Shown here: in pieces, positions 37,201-48,869 of the stretch
Layout of the letters: each line of letters opens with the position of its first letter
Position numbering within the stretch: position 1 is the stretch's first letter
Origin: Owenia fusiformis
Lineage: Eukaryota; Annelida; Polychaeta; Sabellida; Oweniidae
Length of the DNA: 64,000 nt
Assembly: GCA_903813345.2 (NCBI GenBank)
Contig: CAIIXF020000012.1
Coordinates: 19,971,520 to 20,035,519 of the forward strand
Direction of reading: 5' to 3'
Translations under genes and position numbers: made by a program
The notes under the pieces: generated by a model
Database searches by the model: none
The model's input: the letters and a program-made list of their open reading frames with translations, nothing else
Told to the model about the DNA's origin: nothing

Positions 37201-40200
37201 TGGTGTATATAATATGATATTAATGAATGCCTGGCTAAGATTCTAATAATAAAACTCAGCATTTAACTAAGGACTATAACAATAATTAACACAGCAAACT
37301 AATATGCAACAAAATCTGTACAGGAAGGGGTCAGATCAAAATAATAATGACTATCAAACAATATTCATGTGATAGATTCATTATGGTTTAAACCTTCCCT
37401 CCCACTTTTTTAACTGTGCCAAAGGCTTTGTATAAAAAACTTCCTGCCTCATACCCACCTACCCACATACGTGGGACATGATTATGTCTTTGAATGCTTC
37501 AATTTTAAAGATCTTGGTTTATTAAATCTTAGTTTATGATGAATTATAGATGCATTTGTAATGACCCTTGATAGCAAGTTGCTACTACATTCCAGCTGGG
37601 TTTGATTCCCACTCGGAGCATCGAATTTAGCACACTTTCTTTCAATTTCTTTATCTGGCTTGTTGGACCTATGCTCGCGGTCGTTAGTTATTTATTCCCT
37701 TGGGGCGCCCTCGGGTCATTACACCTTAAAATGCATCCATATGCCTTTATTTATGGATCTGTTATCTGTATAGTCATAAAATAAAGCTGGAATTGTAGAA
37801 ATGTTAATAATTTGAGCTATTTTGAGATTTAGTGATCTTTAAAATTGAATCCTGCGATCAATGACTGTATCATGTTCCACGTAGGTGGAAAACTAACTCA
37901 TACAACCTTTATGTTACAAAACATCAATGGCATATATTACATAATTATAGATTACACATACATTTATTACATAATTCGACAGATGTGGACTCTTAGAAGA
38001 TTCATAATAATACCTAAAAATTAATGAAAGAAATCGAAATCGAATGTATTAAATAATTAATGCCCCTGGGCTTACACTAAGTCAATATTATATTGATGCA
38101 AACTTTGAATTATAAAGACAGGTAGACTATGCCATTTAATGAAATTGCTTTTTCCAAGTTTTAGATCACATACAGGGGTTTCATGAGCAACATGTAAGCA
38201 TATTGGGTTGTTTTCTCTGGTTGTTTTACCAAAATTGCCTATTTTTAAAGTAACTTTGCAATTCTTTCCATATTAATTCCATACCATCATTCCATGTAAT
38301 TTCTGGCGTAATTTCCAATAATCTTGCATGTTGTTGTCATTATGAACAATTCTACAAGAACCCCATTCCCCCTCTCTTACATTGCTTAAGCAATACCATT
38401 TCTAAGGCAATTTGACTGCAGCAAGTATCTATCTATACATTGAGCCAACCCCTCTAGCAGTAAATTGATACATGTGGCTAGCAGTTGTTATTAATTTCTG
38501 CTAAATATGTCAACATTTGACATATAATTTCCTTTTCACCTCATGTATGATATAATATTTAGGGAAGCCCACTCAATTCCAAGAAGATGCCATGCACAGC
38601 GACAGCAGGATAATATTATGTCTTGTATCAGTTCAAAAATTGAGAGAGCTGTGAATATGTAATGCACATAGCATTTCTGATCACAACAGTACAAATATGA
38701 GAATAAAGAGATTACACCAATGATATAAAACATGTCTTCAGATTATTTTTGGTCAAAACCTCTTACTTACTCATTCCCAGAGTTTTCATACATGTTATTT
38801 TAAATGACTTTTAGGAGGGGTTGGATTGTCACTTTCTGCAAGAATCCTTCAATGCCCCTTTGCAGAAAAAGTGGTCCTTCTACAATTCCTTCAGTGAATT
38901 TTTTGGGTCAACTACATATTCTCAAAATTGCACACTTTCTAAGACAATGAGACACTGAAATGTAAGGAATAAGTGAATTATTTTTCTGAAAATTTTGAGG
39001 TAGGGGTTCGTCTTAACCTTTGGAAGCCCTGGTTTGTAAACTACTACATGAGAGAAAAAAACATTCAATGTTGGTGTTCACTACAAAGAGGGTGATTTAT
39101 AGAGAAGTCATTAGAGTATGTGCAGAGGAAGGCCGTCCACTAATATAGAGACAGGTGCTCACTAGACAGCTTTTACTGTATTACTTTTATTTATCCTTTC
39201 AGCTGATGCAATATCTTGTTCTAAAATCATGTCTGAAATGGGAAGTAGGCATCCAGTGAAAATATTAAGAGGTAAGGTAATTCTGTTTGTTTTCAAATAC
39301 CATTTACTATTGCAATGAAGTAGTCAAATACCATTTTTGATCAACAATTTATGTTCGAGCTAATCCCCTCAAAAGAAATAGTCAATTCAAGCTCAATTAT
39401 CAATTCAAGTTCAATTATCAATTCAAGTCCAATCATCAATTCAAGCTTAGTTATCAATTCAAGTCCAATCATCAATTCAAGCTTAGTTATCAATTCAAGC
39501 TCAATTATCAATTCAAGCTCACTAAGTTATCAATGAGGCTCAGTTGTCAATTCAATTTTTTATTGGTTTTGTAGGTGGATATGAAGATTTCTCAGCTCTC
39601 TATCCATTCTTGAGGACACAGAAGATTCTTTTTATGCCACGAGTAAGTTATTATCCATTTCAATTTACATAGGCAAAACTTAAGCCAAAGAGTATAAAAT
39701 ACTTATATGGAACATATTTTTTGGAGTTTCAATCACTTAAGCCAAAGAGTATAAAATACTTATATGGGACATATTTTTCGGAGTTTCAGTCAAAAAAAGA
39801 TAACAAAATAATAATCATGTAATTGTAAATAAATAAATGATGAAAGTAAATTGATTTAATAATAATGGTTATTTTTAGGAAATGGATGAAATGAAGACAT
39901 TTCCCATTGAGATAATGCCCGGGCTACTATATGTTGGAAATGCCAGACAGGGTAATGCTGCATATATTCAGAAAGACCTCAAAGTGCAAGGACATATAAA
40001 CTGCTGTGTAGAAGCTGGAGAATTGTAAGCTGGTTAAAATTAATTATTCACTGTTAAAGGGAGTTTTGAAAAGTTTGTTACTGCGATTTTACACTCTATT
40101 CCTTCTAATTCCTATGTATATGAACAGTTTTAAGCATGTACGAGGGTTATCCCAGAAGTAATGCACTATTTGGTCTTACTTTATAACTTTATCATTATAT

Positions 40201-41371
40201 CTCCCAATATTAGAAAACAATAAGTCATCATTTTACTCAATATTTAGAAGATCAGCCTTTGGTGTTGGTGGCGCAGTAACAGCATTCAGCATTTGTAACA
40301 AATTGTTACACTTTGTGATTGCAACTAGTTGAATGTCTTGTACATTATTCATATTTTAATTTGTTTGTTCAGTTTCAGTAAGGAGGGGCCACAATTGATG
40401 CACATACCAGTTGAGGACTCTTGCGATGCAGACCTTTACTCAAGCTTTGAGAAAGCATGCCAGTTCATAGGTACATTTTACACATGTAAACTCATGTATA
40501 TTAAATTAAACCGTTGTAAGTGGAACACCTTTGGTATCTCAAAGAACTGTTCTACTTGAGAGGTGTTCAACTTACAGATGTTCATTTTACATTAAGTTAC
40601 AGGACTTTGAAAATTATGGTTGTGTACCACTTACAAAGGTGTTCCACGTTACATGTTTTACCATACTAGTGTGGTTTGCACCTGACCTCACTGGCAATAA
40701 GGGGCCAAAAGGGTGTCAAGAATTGATCTTTGCATTTAGCATATCTTTAATTTGACATCAATGCATCTGGAATCTGGAACTAACATCAATGTACATCACA
40801 TGCTAATGTTTCAGATTCATATAAAGAAGCTGGTAAGGTGGTGTTAGTCTATTCAACACTAGGAATCAGTAGAGGTGTTACCATAGTGATGGCTTATCTC
40901 ATGAATAATTATAAATGGAGTCTGAAGGTACATATACATTGTTTTAGCGACCCCCCCCTTGCCATATAACATTTGCATTTATTTGTATTTTACTGGAAGG
41001 TCAACCCTGAAAATGTGGATATGTCTGTAATGACTATGGGCTATTGATGTACTTGCATTTTATAACATATGAAATGTTAAAAGTAACTCTCAAGATACAC
41101 TGAAAGTGAAAAACATTATTTGCTTGATTCCAATAATGTATTAATGTAACATGTACAACAAATAAACAATTAAGTCATATTCAAATACGAGAAAAGATAT
41201 ATATTATCCTTATTTGTGCATGATGTATTTAATTTTCAGGAGGTTTGGGACCATGCCAAAAAATGTTGCACAAGCATCAGACCAAATCGTGGATTTGTAG
41301 AGCAGTTGTCAAAATGGGAAGTTGAACTTTTTGGAGAAAAACTAACAAATATTGATGACCCTAATTTTTAA
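34234..41371 (+). CDS. STYXL1: STYXL1 / MK-STYX pseudophosphatase (9 exons)
   Basis: Exons are 34234-34336, 36654-36715, 37045-37144, 39203-39271, 39575-39642, 39879-40024, 40373-40470, 40815-40927 and 41240-41371, with matching phases and GT..AG introns; 891 nt, 296 residues (human 313). The start is ATGG with A at -3. The N-terminal half is a rhodanese/CDC25-homology-like domain beginning with [11 protein letters not shown]. The second half is a dual-specificity phosphatase fold. The signature loop reads YSTLGISRG (residues 228-236), so the catalytic His-Cys pair is Tyr228-Ser229 and the protein should be catalytically dead; human MK-STYX has FSTQGISR at this place. The end matches the family ([20 protein letters not shown]). 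In mammals the protein is reported to bind PTPMT1 and G3BP; here that role is inferred from orthology. It is divergent from MDH2. Confidence 0.95.
34963..35470. mobile_element. Probable TIR element in STYXL1 intron 1
   Basis: CACTCGACTTTTTGGCAATT near the left and its inverse (CACAAAAAAGTCGAGTGATG) near the right, each with an AATTTCTCCATC-type outer end. The interior has a doubled TTGCTCGTTCCTAGGTAACA / TTGCTCGTTTCTAGATAGCA. Confidence 0.55.
35535..35685. repeat. Long hairpin (about 65-bp arms)
   Basis: GGCATGCCCTATGGCATAGG pairs with GCTATGCCATAGGGTATGCA around a loop at about 35607, and the pairing extends outward through TAGTTTAGCACAAAAC and GTTTTG/TTTTGTACTAAC-type ends. Non-coding, STYXL1 intron 1. 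Confidence 0.7.
37145..39202. other. STYXL1 intron 3, no strong feature
   Basis: About 2 kb of AT-rich intron. A stretch at 37560-37640 with GGGTTTGATTCCCACTCGG resembles a tRNA-type B box but no foldable tRNA is seen. Confidence 0.35.
39382..39556 (+). repeat. 18-bp minisatellite before STYXL1 exon 5
   Basis: About ten units of TCAATTCAAGCTCAATTA (variants with TCCAATCA and TTAGTTA) end 18 bp before the exon 5 acceptor (exon starts 39575). Because 18 is a multiple of three the repeat stays open in one frame; it is not evidence of coding. Confidence 0.85.
40499..40662. repeat. Short element with GTGGAACACC inverted ends
   Basis: TTGTAAGTGGAACACCTTTG near the left pairs with CAAAGGTGTTCCACGTTACA near the right; middle GAGGTGTTCAACTTACAG. 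A similar unit is at 59091-59215. Likely a diverged MITE, in STYXL1 intron 7. Confidence 0.5.
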
Positions 41372-41798
41372 CAAGCTAATAGCTGGACATTCTGTATCTA
41401 CAGTAATACAATAATGTATGATAAAACAGAGACTGGATTTACTGTATCAGATTTGTATGGGGTTACAAAATTGGTCTGTATCCTCAATACTTTTAAAACT
41501 GTATTTTTATTTTTGTATGTATATAATATACTATGTAGATTATTTGAAAAAATGTAATGTTTATGTCCTAGTTTTTGTAAGTTGGTCTGTTCTAGGACTA
41601 GAATGTGGGTCATGATAAAATGAATTTATTGTTTATGGTTCAGTTCATATGCAAAACCCGGGGCTCAATAACAACTAAGGGGATAATGATCAGGATCACT
41701 CATTGCGATAGCCGCGCCCCCTTTGACTTTATCCTTCCAAAGTGAAGAACTCTCGCAAATGGCAGATAAGAGGTGCTCTGGCATACCAGAATGAGGAT

Positions 41799-42667
41799 CA
41801 CTGTGTATAACCCAAACGCTCCTACATTCACATTGGAGCGTTTCATTACTGAATCCAAACAAGGAAACGCTCCGGAATAAGAAATATATGGCGGATGGAA
41901 ATGACCACCCGTCCAACAATTTTATAATAATGGGAATAAGAGGTATAATAAACTAGTATTGTGTTACTTGTTTCGTGCATACCATTCGATGGGCGTGATA
42001 TTCATGTTTTACTTGGCTGACTGTTGACCTCGATGCTATTTGGAAGAGCTGTAAGAAACAGTATAATTATCAAAATTCATAAACGTATTACAGTATTTGT
42101 TATTCTACGGGTAAAACATTTGTTTAGTTGATCAAAATGCTTAGTTGAGTCAAAATTAGAGCATCCATGTATACTTTGGTCAAATCTCACATAAGGAAGC
42201 AAACATCATCGTAATTAAATGTCCGAAAAGCCAGGCTAAAATATATGACATTATCATACGTACTCAAGAAATGCTGCGGTCGGGTTTACATGTTATACGA
42301 AAACGTTGCGGTAGTCTAGCTATTTCCTTTTCATTCTAGTATATACAGTAGTAGTCTAAAATTGTAAGAACGTTTCTAAAATTGTGTCCAAACGCGACAG
42401 ATCGTTTCGAGGAAAGCAAGCGATTTCAAGTCTTGAGAATAAGTGATGGGTTTTGACTAGAATTTCACCAAATGAGAATATACGAGTTTATGATCTACTA
42501 CTAAGTTTGGTATTTTGATACGAATGCTAGTTTAATTCGTAATCTAAGCACAATTCGTCAACTTCAGATTCGTTCGATCTTCACTACGGAGTTTTGATCA
42601 AGCAAATAACAGTGAATGAAACGCTCCTGGGTTAATTACTGTAGGAGCGTTAGGGTTGTACACCGTG
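41799..42667. mobile_element. TIR element, 869 bp, between STYXL1 and the GPCR
   Basis: The left CACTGTGTATAACCCAAACG and right end (inverse CACGGTGTACAACCCTAACG) extend for about 50 bp through two GGAGCGTT/AACGCTCC pairs (GGAGCGTTTCATT on both arms). No coding capacity is seen. Confidence 0.75.
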
Positions 42668-44556
42668 ATGATAGAACACTAAAACTAAGTTGTATTGAAA
42701 GACGTATCTTTATTGTAACTTATTTTCAAGTGTAGACTGACAAAACTTGTCATTCCTTTTAATCGTAGCATCATCGCCTCCCTCTCATTTTGTACGATTT
42801 ACTTACTGGAGTAAGTCACCATCGCCCACGTCTTATATTCTCGAGTCTACACTCTCAGAAATACATGTACACTGTAATATAGAGAATATAAGAGTGAGGG
42901 GTTGCTTACTCCTCATGGATTTGCGGCTGTGATAAAATAATGTCTGTATGATTGGCGAAGCGACCGATAAATACATGCGTTACTACCCTCTTTAATGATA
43001 TCATAACCCAGAAGCATACTGAAGCAAAACAATTCATAAAGCATAACAAAATTTAGCATATTTTTGTTTTGTTCATTAAGCGTTTGTGTAGAAGAAATCT
43101 TGCATATCTTGAATTTTCTTACAAAAATCGCACAATCTCCTCCACGCATTTTATACCCTTTCACGACGATAGGCTCCATATGGAGCCCTATTATGTAATA
43201 CCTTTCAGGACGATAGGCTCCTTTTGGCACCAATATTTTTATTCATATACATCAATGAAATGACAATATCTCCAGTTCTATGCAGTATTTTCACATCAAT
43301 TCTTGACAAGTTGTTCTAATGTGATAATCCTTACTACAAAATTGTATTTCAGTGATAAAATTCAAGGTATAGGTCCTGGGGCATAGGTTATTTGCAGTTT
43401 CCCCTAAAAACCGCTCTTACTTATCCGTCACCAGGGCCAACATTTTCCTTTTATATTCACGTCGTGAAAGGGAGAAGAGGGAATAGTCCAGAATCCATGT
43501 AGATCTTATTCTATACTACATTTCCTGTCAATATCATGAAGCTCAGAGGTTTTGCGCTACACGGTGTAACATCATCCAACATGAACCATAATAACACGTG
43601 TGATTCTCAACAGTTTAATATTGTGTCTCAGCGGCACTAATTATAAATATGTTGATACTAGCATTTGAGGATTGCCGTTAACTGGATTTACGTTACACAC
43701 ATGCATTGGCAATTTGCAATTTCAACGTCACCATTAACAGAAGGCATATAAGATGTAAATGGATGTAATAGACTTTGTACCGTTAGGAATACTCGTCTAG
43801 GTTATAAAAGCATTTGGTGGATTTGTGACAGGTCGTATCCACTATAGAGGAATAGGTGAGGCAAAGGACTTTGAATTGGCGAGGCAACACTTAAGCCAAA
43901 GAAAATACAAATATTGGACGTGATTTTCAGTTTCTGTCGGAAAAACGTCGAAAAGTATATATTTGTGTAAAACTTTGGAGAGGATATTACCTCGCCTGAC
44001 TAAATCTGACTGAATCTCCGAGCTAACGCCTTAACTATGAGGCCGGGTCTGAAACACGGATTGGCAATTCGGAACCTGAGTCTCCTGGTGTATTAGATAA
44101 TATGTGTTGATTAACAATGAAAAACCTGCCATTTTGTAAACAGGAGTGACTTCTTCATGATGTTTGAGAGAACAAATGCTCCGAGTGATCTACGCGCGAG
44201 TTGGGGAAAAAATGATAAGAGTATCGTTCACATCTTGATAATCTCTCCAATATTTATGTTCACAAATAGCTAAGCTTAGACTATTCATACTCTGCTTCTC
44301 TAATTTTTCAGTTGTATCTTGAGTGTGGAACTATACCTTAAACAACACATTTTGTTCGATGTTCTACAATAAATGTAAAGAAACATAGAAGACATCTTGA
44401 GGTTAACGAGCAGTCACGTCAAAAACCCATCAGAGAGACATATAATCACAGACGTACATGTGCTCGAATGATGAGATTAATTTTTCATTTCAATAGAGGT
44501 ACATGACAACCATATTTATAGGAACAAAGGCCGATGTGATGGTGTTATTCTAGTAA
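42668..44556. other. Upstream region of the GPCR; no gene seen
   Basis: Contains a small direct repeat CGACGATAGGCTCC at about 43163 and 43210. Promoter and any 5' UTR exons of the receptor should lie here but cannot be picked out. Confidence 0.35.
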
Positions 44557-46110
44557 ATGAGGATTAGCCTCCTAAGTATAAGCCGAAGTGGGATTATGGT
44601 GTCGCCGGGAATTAGTCATATAAACAATACATTAACTTCTACTGCCTTTAACGATGTCTTAGACCCAAGTGACCTTTCCACCAATGCTACGGATATTAAA
44701 CTAAGCGAACATGATCACTTCATTATGCTGTTCCCCTACAAGGCATTTGTTAGCATATTAGCCTATCTTGGGCTTAACATTTCGATTTCATTTGGGGCAA
44801 ATTTTCTGCTGATTGCTATTATTATTTTCTCGCCAAGCCTACGTACCCCACCCAATGCTCAGCTTATTAGCATATGTATCAATAATGTCATTGTTACCAT
44901 AGCAATGGTGTCAGGTGTCGTTTCCTTAATAACCAGCAAAGGTGAGAGAGAACCTCGCGTTTCAAATGCGTTGATAATACTGGGGGAAATCCAATTATTT
45001 ATCATTACGGCGAGTATGTTACTTTACTTAGTAAGCTTTGCTGCAATCGGGGTATACCGACTCAAAACAATTAAAAATCCCACAATGTCGTTACGGGCCC
45101 GCCGCCAGATTATTCAACGTTCCATCATATTTGGTTGGGTGGTTGCTGTTATCATCGCCGGTATGGTTGTTTTGACGTATGGCGATGGACCTTCCACGTT
45201 AAACATGGTTGTATATGTTAATAAACTATACGTCTCGGTCAATGGCCAGTCCAGCTATACGCGCAAGTTCGTAGTTATTTTTGTCTTGATTTGCATTGTC
45301 ATTGGCTATGGTGTGATCTTCCATGCGTATCACAGAATCATCAGTGTGAAGTTTTCCTGCTACACTATATGCGAGAACCGAGTTGTACCCGGTGCTGTTG
45401 ATCACGATGACTCCAGCGTTAGCTCGGATGAACAACCGTACTCTGTTGAGCCACGGAGGGCTTGTCAAAGCTACATAGCGACATCAACAAACAACTGGAC
45501 GGCGCCGTTTACAGTCTCAAAAGGGGGACTAGGAGTTCAACCAGGTGACAACCTCGTTGCGCATTTCCATCGCCCTTCACAGTCGATAACGTTCCATGAA
45601 GAGGCATTGGCCCTTGAGAACCCGATAGAAGCCAATAAGGCATGCGCACGAGCGGGGGACTCTGATTGGCATCCTCCTCATCAACCGCTCCAAGCACGAC
45701 AGAGTAACACCAGTAATCATTCCACCCAAACAAGACGACCGTCTCCTGACTTCACTGATATTTCACCGGGAGCAGAGATAGTCCGTTTTCGGAAGCTGAA
45801 AAATAAAAATGTGCTTAGAAACTATTCATTGAAACGAGATCGAACAAGTTCAAATGGAGCAACAAAAAACAGTTTAATTATGTTATTGATGCATTTTCTG
45901 CTTTCGATGCCTCTGATCATTTGTATGATCCCAGATGCCTTATCGCATTTAGACCTAAGGGTCCGAATCTTGTGTTTAGTATCTTGCAAATTGTTGTATT
46001 TCCTGAACATACCTATGTTTCCCTTGTGGTATTTGATATTTAGCAAACGGGTGAAATCATGCTTCTATAGATTTTATGAGAACACTCTTGCTAGGTTAAA
46101 CAGACAATAA
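44557..46110 (+). CDS. Orphan rhodopsin-like GPCR, single exon, long third loop
   Basis: An uninterrupted 517-codon frame preceded directly by in-frame TAA, so no earlier start exists in this exon. Seven hydrophobic segments lie near residues 63-91, 101-126, 138-165, 189-208, 237-259, 439-459 and 468-496. N-glycosylation sites at N23 and N43 put the N-terminus outside. Class A landmarks are partly kept: GAN in TM1, W194 in TM4, P452 in TM6, and PLWY (489-492) with a basic helix 8 (SKRVKS). Others are altered: GVY (165-167) stands where DRY is expected, TM2 lacks the Asp, and the usual TM3-ECL2 cysteine pair is not seen. The third intracellular loop is about 180 residues, polar and Ser/Pro/His-rich. 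I cannot name the ligand or subfamily; a plasma-membrane peptide or amine receptor of a divergent invertebrate family is the likely class. Confidence 0.82.
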   Translation: MRISLLSISRSGIMVSPGISHINNTLTSTAFNDVLDPSDLSTNATDIKLSEHDHFIMLFPYKAFVSILAYLGLNISISFGANFLLIAIIIFSPSLRTPPNAQLISICINNVIVTIAMVSGVVSLITSKGEREPRVSNALIILGEIQLFIITASMLLYLVSFAAIGVYRLKTIKNPTMSLRARRQIIQRSIIFGWVVAVIIAGMVVLTYGDGPSTLNMVVYVNKLYVSVNGQSSYTRKFVVIFVLICIVIGYGVIFHAYHRIISVKFSCYTICENRVVPGAVDHDDSSVSSDEQPYSVEPRRACQSYIATSTNNWTAPFTVSKGGLGVQPGDNLVAHFHRPSQSITFHEEALALENPIEANKACARAGDSDWHPPHQPLQARQSNTSNHSTQTRRPSPDFTDISPGAEIVRFRKLKNKNVLRNYSLKRDRTSSNGATKNSLIMLLMHFLLSMPLIICMIPDALSHLDLRVRILCLVSCKLLYFLNIPMFPLWYLIFSKRVKSCFYRFYENTLARLNRQ

Positions 46111-46219
46111 TCAATTAAGGCGTTGTTGCATTGTTTTGAAATCTCGTTGGAATGTTGTTTTCATCCGATCTACTACACCGTGTAATGTGTGAAATTTTCT
46201 GCGACGTGCGTGTTGAGCT

Positions 46220-47436
46220 TCCTGGTCAACTCAACCCCAAGTCAACTAAACCCAGGTCAAGTCAACCCATAGTCAACTCGACCTCAAGTCAAGTCAACCC
46301 TTAGTCAAGTCGACCCCAAGTCATCTCAACCCTTAGTCAACTCGACCCCAAGTCATCTCAACCCTTGGTCAACTCAACCCTTAGTCATCTCAACCCCAAA
46401 GATTTTACTTGTTTTTTAAGGCTAAAGTAATTTGTTAGATATTTTGATTGTTTGTGCAGTTTTGATTTAAAATCTTACTTCAAAAAATAAATATTTCTGT
46501 TACAAATAGATCAGAAAGAAGATTTGAAATGGATCATCACATCTCAATCTGATTGTTTATGACATATGAGTAGGATAATGAAAAACATAAATCCCATTTT
46601 TGTGCAGATTTGATTTAAGATCTAACATCATAAAGTAAACATTTCTGTCACATCTAAATCAGATGGAATTTGAACTGGATCATGAAGTCTTGTTACGTTA
46701 TGTGATATAAACCTTGTTTACAAATATAAAGTAAATCATTTATATTTGTTTAACTCTTCATATTTATGGAGGAAATAAAGAATTAACAATCAAAAAACAA
46801 ACATATGAGTAGGATAATGAAAAGAGAATAATATATTGTTGAAATTTTTATTGCATGCATAGGATTTGATCCTAAATGTTTTCAGATTAACTAGCAACGA
46901 TTCCGATTTAACATAAAAGTGTATAGAATAATTGTCTTTACAATTGTAATTTTTAATTACAGAGAGATAAAAATGTTTCTCTTGGAGCAAAAGACTAACT
47001 TTTTAATTAAAGAAAATTAGAAGTGTTAAACATAAACTTCTCTAGATAAAACCAATATAATTTTTTATTCACCTTACTTTTTTACAATCTATAAATTCGG
47101 AAAACAACTTAACATTTCATTCATATCTTTCTAATTTCTCCCTAATTCTTTCACAATTCATCAATATCATAAAGGTACATCTAATTGTTTCATAGATATG
47201 GTTGGGTTAAGTTGACTAAGGGTTGAGATGACTTGGGGTTGAGTTGAGTAAGGGTTGAGAATTTTGAGATGACTTGGGGTTGAGTTGACTAAGGGTTGAG
47301 ATGACTTGGGGTTGAGTTGACCAAGGGTTGAGATGACTTGGGGTCGACTTGACTAAGGGTTGACTTGACTTGGGGTCGACTTTATTAAGGGTTGACTTGA
47401 CTTGGGTTGAGTTGACTTGGGGTTAAGTTGACCAGT
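46220..47436. mobile_element. Foldback element with TCAACC-rich arms
   Basis: 46220-46398 is an array of TCAACCCTTAGTCAACTCGA-type units with alternating CCCCAAGTCATC; 47200-47432 is the same array inverted (GGTTGAGATGACTTGGGG). The outer ends match: TGGTCAACTCAACCCCAAGT and the inverse TGGTCAACTTAACCCCAAGT. The 800-bp middle has two copies of TTTGTGCAG(A/T)TTTGATTTAA about 147 bp apart. No coding frame. Confidence 0.82.
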
Positions 47437-48869
47437 TACCCGTGTTGATGGTAGTTGGACTCAGATCTAACTTCTGTTTTAACGTTTGGAGCATTCCGAG
47501 GATATAACTTCAAGCAAGACGTAGAGTCTGACTTCATTAAGGGATAATCCCTCGATTTTTAAGGATATCTGGCAAAATTTGAATATTAGTATTCAATAAG
47601 TTCTGTATTTGATCAGATAAGACCTCAATTAACTTTTCAGATAATAAAATTAGGATTGTAATGAAACAACGGAATTGGCCATAGGTCACCATGTCAGTAT
47701 GTGACTAATGTAGAGAGGGGCGCTATTACTTGTGACATCGATATTCCTCCTACACTGGACCGAACCTGGGATATTGTGGAAAGGGAAGTCTTCTTTTGAC
47801 GTCTGTTTAAATATTGCACCACCTAAAACTTGCTCAAATTCACTGGAGAGGGGAACCTCCAATTAATGTTACGTGTCTAGGAAAGAATCATCGTCGGTTT
47901 CCATGGTCAATTATTGCGTTATACGGGTCCAAAGCCGCTGGTGAAGCAAAATGGTGACAGTTAAATGCCTTATCGATCTGTCAGTCAGATCATAGTGAGG
48001 CATAGGATAAATAGAACAGTATGGTTACCTTCTTTACAGTTTTGTCGAGCTACTTATAGAAAAACTCACTGAATCATGTAAATAAAATGTGTATGAAATG
48101 TCAAACTAACCAAATATATTGTACAGTTATTGTCTTATAAATTCTCATTAATTAAAAAAGGAAAGAGTTACTTTATTAAAATTATTTATGAACAAGACTA
48201 AAACAGAAAACACTCTCCGCTGGACAAAACTGTTCTTTAAGAATGACGTTTCAGAGAGTATCTATATTTGCTCAAAGTGAACACTGCAAGCGTTATTCTC
48301 GAATCAAATTGCAATACCTTTAGAAGTATTCGTCCAGTAATTGTGTCATTCAGCAATACGCCATGCCACATGTTCATTTCCACAAGTAAGAACACTATAC
48401 TATGCTGAATTTCGCTCCAAAACTTGAGATGGATAAATGTGTCAAAATTTCCCACGGTCTTCCTTCTGCCTGAGATTAGAAAATCACATTTTTTCTCTCA
48501 AGGGTAGCATGAGAAAGGACGTGACAAGAACCTTCAGAATCTTGACATATCTAACAAGCGGTTGACGTTGTAGACAGAGATAGATTGTTCATTACTAATT
48601 TGAAGTTTGTTCGAAACTATTCAATAGCACACTTATAGATGGACCAAACAATTAGCAATGTGTGAAAATAATTTATGCCCTAAACTCCACCTGTCATACA
48701 TTCAAGTTTTCATACGCTGATCGTGGAATGCCACCCAGTGACCACAAACTGCCAAGCACCAACCACCAAACACAATCCACAAAAACTTGGATAACATAAC
48801 AATATGTGACGATCATATTAAAACACTCTGAAGCGATATAATTTATTCTTTGAAAACATCTACAAACTA
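47437..48869. other. No supported feature
   Basis: AT-rich intergenic sequence between two inverted-repeat elements; no convincing frame or RNA gene. Confidence 0.35.

Noticed and set aside
37560-37640. tRNA-like stretch with GGGTTTGATTCCCACTCGG
   Set aside because: No matching A box or acceptor stem could be folded; at best a decayed tRNA-derived SINE.
40135-40185. ACGAGGGTTATCCCAGAAGT, resembling a mariner terminus
   Set aside because: Single end without partner; a similar single end at about 59748 has the same problem.
43981-44060. Stretch resembling a reversed tRNA A box (CTAACGCCTTAACTATGAGG)
   Set aside because: No B box at the right spacing and no fold; possible SINE debris only.
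45226-46046. Three minus-strand frames of 74-80 codons
   Set aside because: Antisense shadows of the receptor coding exon.
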